From Brevibacterium senegalense (GTDB lineage: Bacteria; Actinomycetota; Actinomycetes; Actinomycetales; Brevibacteriaceae): a stretch of DNA of 34,099 bases. The first letter of the stretch is position 1. Each line of letters opens with the position of its first letter. The position numbers and the translations under genes are program-made. Below are positions 1-8,430 of the stretch, in pieces. Under the pieces are notes generated by a model. It worked only from the letters and a program-made list of their open reading frames with translations, ran no database searches and was not told the origin of the DNA. The stretch spans positions 1 through 34,099 of the forward strand of contig DYUK01000017.1 of assembly GCA_020743695.1 (NCBI GenBank). Reading direction: 5' to 3'.

Positions 1-180
1 GGGGATGCGCTGCTGGCCCGGCGCCGGTGACTGCCGGCCCGGCGCAGGTGTTTGCTTGCCCGGCGCAGACGACTGCGGACCCCGCGCAGGCGACTGCGGT
101 CCCGGCGCAGGCGGAGGGGGCCCCGAGGGCCGGGGTGGCGGCTGATGCCGGTGCGGATCGTGCGGGTGCTGCTCGTCCAT
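1..180 (-). CDS. N-terminus of a proline-rich protein (partial, runs off left edge), MDEQHPHDPHRHQPPPRPSGPPPPAPGPQSPARGPQSSAPGKQTPAPGRQSPAPGQQRIP...
   Basis: Not in the ORF track because it is truncated. ATG at 178-180 on the minus strand, 60 open codons to the window edge, same strand as the downstream-to-upstream gene run; Pro-rich N-terminus typical of actinobacterial membrane proteins with a cytosolic proline-rich leader. Confidence 0.55.
   Translation of the reverse strand, partial: MDEQHPHDPHRHQPPPRPSGPPPPAPGPQSPARGPQSSAPGKQTPAPGRQSPAPGQQRIP
4..108 (-). repeat. Five tandem 21-bp units encoding heptapeptides APGPQSP/ARGPQSS/APGKQTP/APGRQSP/APGQQRI
   Basis: Direct reading of the reverse complement of positions 4-108. 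Confidence 0.8.
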
Positions 181-299
181 GTCCCCAACCTAACGCCGCA
201 GCCGCCGTGCACGACCGCCGCACGTGCACCGAAGCCGGAACACGGCCCGCCGGTCGGCATCCGTGCACAGACCGATTCGCCCCTGCAGCACTGCCGGGC

Positions 300-1565
300 T
301 CACCCCTGCCGCGCGGGCAGCGTCTCCCGTCCGCGCAGCCACAGCAGCCACGCGACGATGACGACGAGGCCCGTCACGAGGAACGCCCAGTCGTAGCCGA
401 ACGCATCGACCAGCGCACCGGAGACCACGGGACCGGCGATCGCGCCCACGTCCATCGCCATCTGGAACCGCGACAGGACGGTGCCGCCGCTGCGCTCCCG
501 CCCGATCACGTCGCCCACCGAGGCCTGCACAGCCGGGTTCACCAGGCCGCCGCCCAGCCCGGCCAGGAGGGTGAGACCGAAGAACACCCACACACTGCCC
601 GAGTACCCGACCGCCACGGTCGCCGTCCCCAGCACGAAGAGGCCCACGAGGACGAACGGGCGCCTCCCCCACGTGTCCGTCAGGCGGCCCACGACCGTGA
701 CGGACACGGCCATGCCCAGCGCGAAGACGGTGAGCGCGATGCCGGAGACCCGCTCGTCCGCGCCCAGCACCGCGACGACGAACAGCGGGTACAGCGCGAT
801 CCGCGCGCCCATCGCCGCCCAGCCCACGGCGACCGCGCTGCCCAGCGACGCCCGGTACGCGGAGTCCCGCCACGCGTCGCGGAACCGCATCCGCGGGAGT
901 GCCTCGGACCCCGTCGCCGAGGCCGCGGCCGGTTCCCCGGCCTCGGGAGCAGCCGTCTCCCCGGCCTCGGCGTCCGCGTCCGGCCCGCCCGAGTCCAACT
1001 GCGGCTGGCGCTCGAGGCGGAACCAGACGACGGCGGCGGCCAGCAGCAGGCCCGTCGCGTAGATGACGAACGGGATGCGCATGCCCAGCCCGGCCAGCAG
1101 GCCGCCCACGACCGGACCCAGGATGTTGCCGAAGAGGAAGCTGGAGGCGTAGGCGCTGGAGGCTCGGCCGCGGGAGTCGGACGGGGTCAGGCGGATGATG
1201 AGGGCCATCGCGGACACCGTGAACATCGTCGAGCCGATGCCGCCCAGGCCGCGGAACAGCAGCAGCTGCCAGTACGTCTGGGCGGCGGCGACCGCGTACG
1301 TGGAGGCGGCGACGATGAGGAGGCCCGCGACGTAGACGCGACGCTCCCCCAGCGTGTCGATGAGGCGGCCGCCGGCGGGGGCGAAGACGAGGCGGAAGAA
1401 CGCGAACGAGCTCACGACGATGCTGGCGGCGGTGACGCCCAGGTCGAAGCTCGCGGCGAACTGGGGCAGGATCGGCGCGATGATCCCGTAGCCGATCGCG
1501 ACGATGAACGCCGCGGACACGAGCACCCAGATGTCCGCCGGCAGCGGAGGCCGGCGCGCGCTCAT
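300..1565 (-). CDS. MFS family transporter
   Basis: ORF start MSARRPPLPADIWVLVSAAFIVAIGYGIIAPILPQFAASF; about 12 hydrophobic segments, 'GGRLIDTLGERRVY' and 'VVGRLTDTWGRRPFVLVG' MFS loops. Start trimmed from 1745 to 1565. Confidence 0.9.
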   Translation of the reverse strand: MSARRPPLPADIWVLVSAAFIVAIGYGIIAPILPQFAASFDLGVTAASIVVSSFAFFRLVFAPAGGRLIDTLGERRVYVAGLLIVAASTYAVAAAQTYWQLLLFRGLGGIGSTMFTVSAMALIIRLTPSDSRGRASSAYASSFLFGNILGPVVGGLLAGLGMRIPFVIYATGLLLAAAVVWFRLERQPQLDSGGPDADAEAGETAAPEAGEPAAASATGSEALPRMRFRDAWRDSAYRASLGSAVAVGWAAMGARIALYPLFVVAVLGADERVSGIALTVFALGMAVSVTVVGRLTDTWGRRPFVLVGLFVLGTATVAVGYSGSVWVFFGLTLLAGLGGGLVNPAVQASVGDVIGRERSGGTVLSRFQMAMDVGAIAGPVVSGALVDAFGYDWAFLVTGLVVIVAWLLWLRGRETLPARQG

Positions 1566-2191
1566 CGCGGCATCGGGGAGAGGAAGGTCTGCGGATCCGG
1601 GACCGGGCGGGACGAGGTGGCGGACCGGCGTGCGTAGGCCGGGTCGATGTCGCCCACGTACAGCCAACCCATGAGCAGCTCGTCGTCGGCCAGGCCGTGG
1701 ACGGCGCGGACCTCGGGCGCATTGGCCTGCATGCCCGAGCGCCACATGACGCCCCAGCCGGCCTCCGACAGCGCGAGCGACAGGAGGTGGCCGGCGCCGG
1801 CGGCGGTCGCGGTCTGCTCCCAGTGCGGGACCTTCGGGTGGTCGATCTGGGAGGCGACGATCGCGATGAGCAGCGGGGCGCGCAGCGGCTTGGGGTTGGG
1901 TTCGCCGGGGTCGCGGACGGTGCCGGTCGCGGCGTCCAGGGCCTCGCCCAGGCGCAGGCGGTCGTCGCCGCGCAGGGTGATGAGACGCCAGGGGCGCAGC
2001 GACTTGTGGTCCGCGACGGTCACGACGGAGCGCAGGAGCAGGGACAGCTCGCGGTCGTTCGGTGCACGGTCGCCCACTGCAGACACGGACCGGCGGCGCG
2101 CCATCGCGGCGAGGACGGGTGAGCCGTACGCGGAGACCGAGGGAGAGTTCACGACCGTGCGACGCACGCGGGCCTGCTCATCGGGCGTCAC
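1562..2191 (-). CDS. Nitroreductase family protein
   Basis: MARRRSVSAVGDRAPNDRELSLLLRSVVTVADHKSLRPWRLITLRGD...AGWGVMWRSGMQANAPEVRAVHGLADDELLMGWLYVGD, typical nitroreductase fold motifs. Confidence 0.85.
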   Translation of the reverse strand: MTPDEQARVRRTVVNSPSVSAYGSPVLAAMARRRSVSAVGDRAPNDRELSLLLRSVVTVADHKSLRPWRLITLRGDDRLRLGEALDAATGTVRDPGEPNPKPLRAPLLIAIVASQIDHPKVPHWEQTATAAGAGHLLSLALSEAGWGVMWRSGMQANAPEVRAVHGLADDELLMGWLYVGDIDPAYARRSATSSRPVPDPQTFLSPMPR

Positions 2192-2194
2192 GGA

Positions 2195-2716
2195 TCAGCC
2201 CACCCACTCGTGGAAGTGCGCGCGGGCGGTCGCCAGCTTGGGCTCGACGATGAAGCGGCAGTACCCGTTCGTGGGGAACTGCGTGTAGAAGTCCTGGTGG
2301 ACCGGTTCGGCCTCCCAGAACTCGCCCAGCGGCTCGAGCGTCGTGACGACGGGACGCCCGATCTGGTCCTGCACGGAGGTGAGGATCTGCGCGAAGCGCT
2401 CCCGCTCCTGCTCGTCGCGGTAGAACATCGCGGACCGGTACTGCGTGCCCACGTCGTTGCCCTGCCGGTTGAGGCTCGTGGGGTCGTGGCCGGTGAAGAA
2501 GAGGCCCAGGATGACATCCTCCGGGACGATCTCCGGGTCGAAGGTCACCTGGAGCGCCTCCGCGTGGCCGGTCGTCCCGCTGCACACCTGCTCGTAGGTG
2601 GGGTGCTCGACATCGCCACCGGTGTAGCCGCTGATGACGGAGGAGACTCCGCGCGTGCGCTGGTAGACGGCGTCGAGGCACCAGAAGCATCCGGCACCCA
2701 GGGTGAGAGTCTGCAT
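2195..2716 (-). CDS. msrA: Peptide-methionine (S)-S-oxide reductase MsrA
   Basis: GAGCFWCLDAVYQRTRGVSSVISGYTGG (GCFWC active site). Confidence 0.95.
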   Translation of the reverse strand: MQTLTLGAGCFWCLDAVYQRTRGVSSVISGYTGGDVEHPTYEQVCSGTTGHAEALQVTFDPEIVPEDVILGLFFTGHDPTSLNRQGNDVGTQYRSAMFYRDEQERERFAQILTSVQDQIGRPVVTTLEPLGEFWEAEPVHQDFYTQFPTNGYCRFIVEPKLATARAHFHEWVG

Positions 2717-2816
2717 GTCCCTCCAGACACGTGCGGGGGCGGGTTTATTCCAGTGGGCTCCTGTCGTCCGATCGACGTCTCGGCGGTCGGCTGCGGTGCC
2801 GCAGTCGACGAAACCC

Positions 2817-3590
2817 TCAGAAGACGCTGGTGGCCGGCACCTCGAAGCCCAGGGCGGCCGCCGCCTCCCGGGTGTCCGCCCGTCCCCACCAGCGGGCCAC
2901 GGCGTCGTCCGTCGCGAGCGACCGCATCTGTGCGCTGTCCACGTAGAGGATCCCGTCCAGGTGGTCCGTCTCGTGGGCGACGATGCGCGCCGGCCAGCCC
3001 GTCAGTTCCTCGTCCACCGAGGCCCCGGTCAGGTCCGCTCCCTGCAGCCGGATCGTGAGCGGCCGGTCCACGACCGCCTGGTAGCCGGGGATGGAGAGGC
3101 ACCCCTCGTAGAAGGACGCGGTCCGGTCCGTCGTCGCTTCATACCGCGCGTTCAGCACCGTGCGCGGGCCGAACGGCACGCGGCGTCGCACCTCCCGGCG
3201 GGCCTGGGCGGCTCGGTCCTCCTCCGAGGCTCCCTCGGTGTCCGCGGCACCAGCGGGCTGGGCGGGGACCGGGTCCTCGGCGACGAAGAGGCGCAGCGGC
3301 ACTCCCACCTGGGGTGCGGCCAGGCCCACGCCGGGAGCCGCGCGCATCGTCGTGCGCATCGCGTCCGCGAACTCGGCGAGCGTGGCGTCGTCCAGCTGCC
3401 CGTCGACCGGGGCGGTCTCCATCCGCAGCACGGGGTCGCCGGCCTCGACGATCGGCAGGACTCCCCCGGTGTGCTGCGCCAGGTCCAGCAGGCGCAGGAC
3501 CGTGTCCCGGATCGCTGCGGGCGAGGTGTCGGTCGTGGTGCCGGGGGCCGTCAGCGGACGGGAGGCCGCCACGGGCTGGGGTTCGGTCAT
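2817..3590 (-). CDS. def: Peptide deformylase
   Basis: PGVGLAAPQVG, EGCLSIPGY, HETDHLDGILYVD motifs. Confidence 0.93.
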   Translation of the reverse strand: MTEPQPVAASRPLTAPGTTTDTSPAAIRDTVLRLLDLAQHTGGVLPIVEAGDPVLRMETAPVDGQLDDATLAEFADAMRTTMRAAPGVGLAAPQVGVPLRLFVAEDPVPAQPAGAADTEGASEEDRAAQARREVRRRVPFGPRTVLNARYEATTDRTASFYEGCLSIPGYQAVVDRPLTIRLQGADLTGASVDEELTGWPARIVAHETDHLDGILYVDSAQMRSLATDDAVARWWGRADTREAAAALGFEVPATSVF

Positions 3591-3603
3591 GGGGCGAGGT
3601 CGT

Positions 3604-4461
3604 TCAGGCGTCGCCGGCTGCGGCCGCGCGGGCCTGGATGGCGCGGGCGTGCGCCAGCAGCGGTGCGTCGATCATGGATCCCTGGAAGGAGAACGCGCCC
3701 TTCTGTCCCACCGCGGCCTCGAGGACGTCTTCCGCCCACTGCGTCTGCTCCGCGCTGGGCGCGTACGCGCTGCGGACGACGGGGACGTGCTTGGGGTGGA
3801 TCGAGACCTTCGCGTCGAAGCCGCTCTCCACGGCGTCCAGCGCTTCCTCCGCCAGTCCGTCGACGTCGTCGATCGCAGTCCAGATCGAGTCGAGCGCCCA
3901 CTTCCCGTGCGCCTTCGCCGCCAGCAGGGTCTGTGAGCGCACGTGCATCGCGACGGCGCGGTAGGACCCGTCCTTCCCGCGGGACGAGCCGCCGCCCAGT
4001 GCGGCGATGAGGTCCTCGGATCCCCACATGAGTCCCGCGACGTTGGGCTGGGCCGCGATCTGGGCGGCATTCACCGCGCCCGCGGGCGTCTCGATGAGCG
4101 CGATGAGGCGCACATCCGGCAGGTCCGCCGCCAGTCGGGCCGGGCCGTCCGCGGACTCCGACTTGGGCAGCATGACCATCGTGAACGGCAGGTCCTTCAG
4201 CATCGCCGCATCACCGGCGTAGTGCTCCGTGTCCGTGGCGTTCACGCGGATGACGGTGCGGGCGGGGTCCAGCAGCGGTGCGTCAGTACCGTTCCCGGCG
4301 ACCGCGTCGCGGATCGCCTGGCGGGCGGACTCCTTGTCGGCCGGGGACACCGCGTCCTCCAGGTCGACGATGACGATGTCGGAACGCTGTGCGGCCTTGG
4401 CGAAGCGGTCGGGGCGGTCGCCGGGGACGAACAGCCAGGCGGGACGGATGTCGAAGCTCAT
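3604..4461 (-). CDS. HpcH/HpaI aldolase / CitE-like CoA ester lyase (Rv2498c-like)
   Basis: MSFDIRPAWLFVPGDRPDRFAKAAQRSDIVIVDLEDAVSPADKESAR...LIALIETPAGAVNA; start at ATG 4459-4461 rather than the 4902 ORF start. Confidence 0.88.
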   Translation of the reverse strand: MSFDIRPAWLFVPGDRPDRFAKAAQRSDIVIVDLEDAVSPADKESARQAIRDAVAGNGTDAPLLDPARTVIRVNATDTEHYAGDAAMLKDLPFTMVMLPKSESADGPARLAADLPDVRLIALIETPAGAVNAAQIAAQPNVAGLMWGSEDLIAALGGGSSRGKDGSYRAVAMHVRSQTLLAAKAHGKWALDSIWTAIDDVDGLAEEALDAVESGFDAKVSIHPKHVPVVRSAYAPSAEQTQWAEDVLEAAVGQKGAFSFQGSMIDAPLLAHARAIQARAAAAGDA

Positions 4462-4526
4462 GGTCACCTTCGGGTTGAGGATCTGGAGTGGTCGGGGGTA
4501 GCGGTCGGATCGCCTGTGCGGGCGGC

Positions 4527-5093
4527 TCAGCCCGCGGCGTGGTCCTGGGTGAAGACCATCGTCTTGCGGACGGCCTTCGCGACGATGTCGCCGTGCTGGT
4601 TGCGGCCGATGTGCTCGAGGCTGATGATCCCCTCGCCGGGCCGAGACCGCGAGAGGCGCTTGTCGAGGATCTTCGTCTCCGCGTACAGGGTGTCGCCGTG
4701 GAAGACGGGCTTGGGGAAGGACACCTCGCTGAAGCCCAGGTTGCCCACGATCGTGCCCTGCGTCAGCTGGGCGACGGACAGCCCCACCAGGGTCGACAGC
4801 GTGAACATCGAGTTGACCAGCCGCTGGCCGAAGGGCTCCGACTCCGCGAAGTGTGCGTCCAGGTGCAGCGCCTGCGTGTTCATCGTGGCGGCGGTGAACC
4901 ACGTGTTGTCCGCTTCCGTGATGGTGCGGCCGGGTGCGTGCCGGTAGGTGGCGCCCACGACGAACTCCTCGAACCAGAGTCCCCGCTGCTCGATGACGGG
5001 GCCGTCCGTCGTGTCTGCGGACTGGTCCACAGCCTGATCCGCGGCCTGGCCCGTCGTCTTCGCGTCCTGCTCCGTCACGTCAGCGTCCTCCAT
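4527..5093 (-). CDS. MaoC family dehydratase (Rv2499c-like)
   Basis: GLWFEEFVVGATYRHAPGRTITEADNTWFTAATMNTQALHLDAHFAE...GTIVGNLGFSEVSFPKPVFHGDTLYAETKILDKRLSRSRPGEGIISLEH. Start chosen at MEDADVTEQD; an alternative GTG lies five codons in. Confidence 0.87.
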   Translation of the reverse strand: MEDADVTEQDAKTTGQAADQAVDQSADTTDGPVIEQRGLWFEEFVVGATYRHAPGRTITEADNTWFTAATMNTQALHLDAHFAESEPFGQRLVNSMFTLSTLVGLSVAQLTQGTIVGNLGFSEVSFPKPVFHGDTLYAETKILDKRLSRSRPGEGIISLEHIGRNQHGDIVAKAVRKTMVFTQDHAAG

Positions 5094-5106
5094 CGGTCTG
5101 CGGCTG

Positions 5107-5166
5107 CTCTGCCTGTGATCGTTCCACCGGCATCCGTCCGGCCTGTGGTCACTCCGGCCTGTGGTC
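5107..5166 (-). promoter_or_regulatory. Repeat cluster upstream of maoC: two exact copies of GACCACAGGCCGGA plus one degenerate copy
   Basis: tccggcctgtggtc at 5137-5150 and 5153-5166, ctctgcctgtgatc at 5107-5120. Confidence 0.4.
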
Positions 5167-5203
5167 TGCCGCACACCACCCTATCGCTCACCGCGGGTCC
5201 CCC

Positions 5204-6769
5204 TCACTGCAGGGCGGAGGTGAGCCGCATCGCGGAGTCCAGCCACCGGCGACCCCACGACCGTCCGGCCCACTCCTCCTGCGTCAGCTCGGAGCTGACG
5301 GCGCGGTACTCGTCCATGACGGCGTGGAGGCCCTGCGTGATGTCGCCGCCGTAGGCCAGCATGCTCACCTCGTAGTTGAGCCCGAACGACCGCATGTCCA
5401 TGTTCGACGAACCCATGACGGAGCACAGGTCGTCGACCGTGAAGCACTTCGTGTGGAGGACCCGTGGAGCCGGGTAGCGGAAGATCCGCACGCCCGCCTC
5501 CAGCAGCGCCTCGTAGTACGAGCTCTGGGCGTGGTCGACCATGAACTGGTCCGCCTGTTCGCTCACGTACAGCTCGATGTCCACGCCCCGGCGCCCGGCG
5601 GTCGTGATCGCCGCCAGCAGTGACTCGTCGGGGACGAAGTAGGGGCTCACGATCCGCAGCCGCTCCTGCGCCAGGTAGATGAGCGACACGAAGAGCCGCA
5701 GGCTGGGTTCGGTGCGGAAGCCCGGCCCGGATGGGACGACCTGCACCGCGTTCACATCCGAGTCCGGCAGGACGGAGGTGACCGCGCCGCCGCCCGCGCC
5801 GTGCGTGCCCTGCCCCGTCGTGAGTCGCGCACCGATCGCGGACTCCCGCTCCGCCAGTCGCGCGTCCGCGTCGTAGGCGCGGATCGTGAGGTCCTCGCCC
5901 GTCTCCGTGAACCAATCGGTCACGAAGACCGCCTCGAGCGAGGCGACGACGGGTCCGGTCAGCTCGACCATGATGTCGTGCCAGTGGCGGCCGATCCGAT
6001 CGTTGCGCGGGCTGCCGTAGGAGGGCTCGATCATGTTCATCGATCCCAGGAACGCGCGCTCCCCGTCGATGATGACGTGCTTGCGGTGGTTGCGCAGGTC
6101 GATCCTGCGGACCCGGCCCTGCAGCGGCTTGAAGGGCAGCATGAGCGACCACTCGATCCCCGCGGCGTCCAGTCGGCGCTTGAGCGGCCGGTACCCGCGG
6201 TACTTCCGGGATCCCAGATGGTCGAACAGCACGCGCACGCTCACGCCGCGAGCGGCCGCGCGCTCCAGCGCCGCGAGGAACGGTTCCGTCGACCGGTCCG
6301 CGGTCATGATGTACATGCAGACGTCGACGTAGGTCTCCGCCTCGTCGATCGCGCGCACCATCGCGTCGACGGTGTCGTGGAAGTCCGTGCGGATCCCGTG
6401 GTCGGTGCCCGTGACCATCGGCAGGTGGGTGAGGTTCCGGCTGAGGGTCACGAGCGACCCGAAGTCCCGTGGGACGTCGATCGCGTCCGGCCAGTCCGGG
6501 ATGCCGACCGTGCCCTGGTGCAGGCGAGAGTTCGCCTCCTCCTGGATCGCCTCCCGCCTGCCCGTGATGTAGGGGCTGCCCAGCAGCAGGAACAGCGGGA
6601 TGCCCACGATGGGCAGGAAGAGGATGAGCAGCAGCCACGCGCTGGACGACGACGGGCGCCGGTTCTCCGGCACCACCCCGATCGCGATGATCTTGATCGT
6701 GTAGTCCAGGACGATGAAGGCCGTCGACGCGATCTGCGCCCAGTCCCACTCCCCCAGTGCCAGCTCCAT
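5204..6769 (-). CDS. cls: Cardiolipin synthase (two PLD domains)
   Basis: HRKHVIIDGERAFLGSMNM and HTKCFTVDDLCSVMGSSNMDMRSF HKD motifs; N-terminal TM hairpin with PLDc_N-like sequence. Confidence 0.92.
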   Translation of the reverse strand: MELALGEWDWAQIASTAFIVLDYTIKIIAIGVVPENRRPSSSSAWLLLILFLPIVGIPLFLLLGSPYITGRREAIQEEANSRLHQGTVGIPDWPDAIDVPRDFGSLVTLSRNLTHLPMVTGTDHGIRTDFHDTVDAMVRAIDEAETYVDVCMYIMTADRSTEPFLAALERAAARGVSVRVLFDHLGSRKYRGYRPLKRRLDAAGIEWSLMLPFKPLQGRVRRIDLRNHRKHVIIDGERAFLGSMNMIEPSYGSPRNDRIGRHWHDIMVELTGPVVASLEAVFVTDWFTETGEDLTIRAYDADARLAERESAIGARLTTGQGTHGAGGGAVTSVLPDSDVNAVQVVPSGPGFRTEPSLRLFVSLIYLAQERLRIVSPYFVPDESLLAAITTAGRRGVDIELYVSEQADQFMVDHAQSSYYEALLEAGVRIFRYPAPRVLHTKCFTVDDLCSVMGSSNMDMRSFGLNYEVSMLAYGGDITQGLHAVMDEYRAVSSELTQEEWAGRSWGRRWLDSAMRLTSALQ

Positions 6770-6808
6770 GGAGCCAGCCTACGCAGGCCGCCCACCCCGC
6801 GCACTCCC

Positions 6809-6858
6809 ACACGAACAGTGCTCGCAACTACTCTAAAATTGTTAGAGTAGTTGCGAGC
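6809..6858 (+). repeat. Flanking element, left copy: acacgaacagtGCTCGCAACTACTCTAAaattgTTAGAGTAGTTGCGAGC (arms 6820-6836 / 6842-6858, 5-nt spacer)
   Basis: 17-bp perfect inverted repeat (18 with T6819/A6859); direct-repeat copy at 8381-8430 with 2 mismatches in 50 bp. Confidence 0.95.
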
Positions 6859-6891
6859 ATTGAGACAGTTCCGGCCCACGAGAGGCGACCG

Positions 6892-8346
6892 ATGACGATC
6901 TCCGACGTGAATCACGCTCTGAGTCAGCCCGCGCACCACGTCGCGAGCACACTCGTCGACCTGCCCGAGACGCAGTGGTTCGACCGGAAGTCTGCGAGGA
7001 TCCAGGCGAAGAAGCTGGCGGAGACCCTCGTTGCGATGGGCAATGCGGAGGGAGGCGTCGTCGCCGTCGGGCTGAGCGATGGAGTCATCGAGCACGTGAC
7101 CGACGACCAGGCCAACGCGCTGCGGCAGGCCGCGATCGATTTCACGCAGCCCCCGGTGCGCGTGAGGGCGGAGGAATGCCTCACCCCGCCCCCGGAGGAA
7201 GATGAACAGGACCATCCCCACGACCCGACGCCCCGTCGCACACTCCTCCTCCACGTCACGCCCGGGGAGACGCTCCACGAGATGTCGGACGGGATGTGCT
7301 TCCTCCGCATCGGCGACGAGACGCGCCGACTCACCCATGCGCAGCGGCAGGAGCTCTTCTACGACAGGAGCGACAGCTCGTACGACAGCACGCCGAATCC
7401 ATCGATCACGATCGACGACCTCGATGCTGAGGCGATCGGCGAGTTCCGGACTGCAGTCGGCGCGCAGGCGCCTGTTGAGCACCTGCTCACGTCGCGCGGC
7501 CTTGTCGCGGGCTCCGGAGCCCCCACGGTCGCCGCGACCCTCCTGTTCCACCCTGCACCGCAGGGCCTTCACCCCCACGCGCACGTGCGTGTGCTCCGCT
7601 ACCTGAGCGACGAGCGGGGCAGCGGCGCGGGGCTGAGCCTCGAGGACGACGGAGACGTCCGGATCGACGGCCCGATCCCCGCGGTCATCGACCGCGCGGC
7701 GGAAGAGGTCGCGGCACGCGTCCCTCGCCGCCGGGCCCTGGGAACATCCGGGCGCTTCGATCCCGTGCCGGTGATCCCCCGGGACGCGTGGCTCGAAGCA
7801 CTCGTGAATGCGGTCGTCCACCGCTCCTACAGCATGGCGGGCGACCATATCCGGATCGAGATCTTCCCGACCCGGATCGAGGTCACCAGCCCCGGCCGAT
7901 TCCCGGGGATCGTGGACGTCGACGCACCGCAGTCGATCACCCGATATGCGCGCAATCCTCACATCGCACGCGTCTGCGCCGATCTGCGGATCGGACAGGA
8001 ACTGGGTGAGGGGATCCGCCGCATGATGGACACGATGGCTGCGGCCGGGCTGGCGGGACCCAGCTTCCGACAGACCGCATCCCATGTGGTCGTGACGCTG
8101 TCCGCGCACGGACTCCTCGACGAGGAGACGGTCGCCCGACTTCCGTCCGGAGCGGTGGAGGTGCTGGCGATCCTGCAACGGGCCGACACTCCGCTGGGCA
8201 CCGGCGCCATCGCCGAGGCCGCAGGCATCGCGCGACCCACCACCCTCCGCCGCCTGCGAGCCCTCGAGACAGAGGGCCTGGTCCACTGGGACGCAGAATC
8301 CGCGAAAGATCCGCGCGCTGTCTGGCGCCCCGCACCGGGCCGATGA
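6892..8346 (+). CDS. ATP-binding transcriptional-regulator-like protein: AlbA_2 (Schlafen/AAA_4) domain + HATPase_c_4 + C-terminal winged helix
   Basis: N-term ETQWFDRKSARIQAKKLAETLVAMGNAEGGVVAVGLSDG (AlbA_2); EALVNAVVHRSYSMAGDHIRIEIFPTRIEVTSPGRFPG...RNPHIARVCADLRIGQELGEGIRRM (HATPase_c_4); C-term AVEVLAILQRADTPLGTGAIAEAAGIARPTTLRRLRALETEGLVHW (wHTH). AGAGG-like RBS 6 nt before ATG 6892. Confidence 0.85.
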   Translation: MTISDVNHALSQPAHHVASTLVDLPETQWFDRKSARIQAKKLAETLVAMGNAEGGVVAVGLSDGVIEHVTDDQANALRQAAIDFTQPPVRVRAEECLTPPPEEDEQDHPHDPTPRRTLLLHVTPGETLHEMSDGMCFLRIGDETRRLTHAQRQELFYDRSDSSYDSTPNPSITIDDLDAEAIGEFRTAVGAQAPVEHLLTSRGLVAGSGAPTVAATLLFHPAPQGLHPHAHVRVLRYLSDERGSGAGLSLEDDGDVRIDGPIPAVIDRAAEEVAARVPRRRALGTSGRFDPVPVIPRDAWLEALVNAVVHRSYSMAGDHIRIEIFPTRIEVTSPGRFPGIVDVDAPQSITRYARNPHIARVCADLRIGQELGEGIRRMMDTMAAAGLAGPSFRQTASHVVVTLSAHGLLDEETVARLPSGAVEVLAILQRADTPLGTGAIAEAAGIARPTTLRRLRALETEGLVHWDAESAKDPRAVWRPAPGR

Positions 8347-8380
8347 CCCCGGCGTCAGCCCAGGCATCCCACGCGCCCCT

Positions 8381-8430
8381 ACACGAACAGAGCTCGCAAC
8401 TACTCTAAAATTGTTGGAGTAGTTGCGAGC
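8381..8430 (+). repeat. Flanking element, right copy: acacgaacagaGCTCGCAACTACTCTAAaattgTTGGAGTAGTTGCGAGC
   Basis: Arms 8388-8408 / 8414-8434 (21 bp with one T/G mismatch); same orientation as the left copy, offset 1572 bp. Confidence 0.95.

Noticed and set aside
27-1637. 536-aa plus-strand ORF (and the 510-aa minus ORF 190-1722)
   Set aside because: Composition is Arg/Gly/Ala/His shadow sequence antisense to or out of frame with the clear MFS and nitroreductase genes; GC-rich genomes generate long spurious ORFs.
6448-8367. 639-aa minus-strand ORF antisense to the AlbA_2 gene
   Set aside because: No recognisable domain; the plus-strand frame has clear AlbA_2, HATPase_c_4 and wHTH motifs and an RBS.
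6809-8430. Simple transposon (IS) interpretation of the flanking repeats
   Set aside because: No transposase/DDE motif in the enclosed gene, repeats are direct copies of a palindrome rather than terminal inverted repeats, and no clear target-site duplication was found. Non-autonomous mobilisation remains possible.
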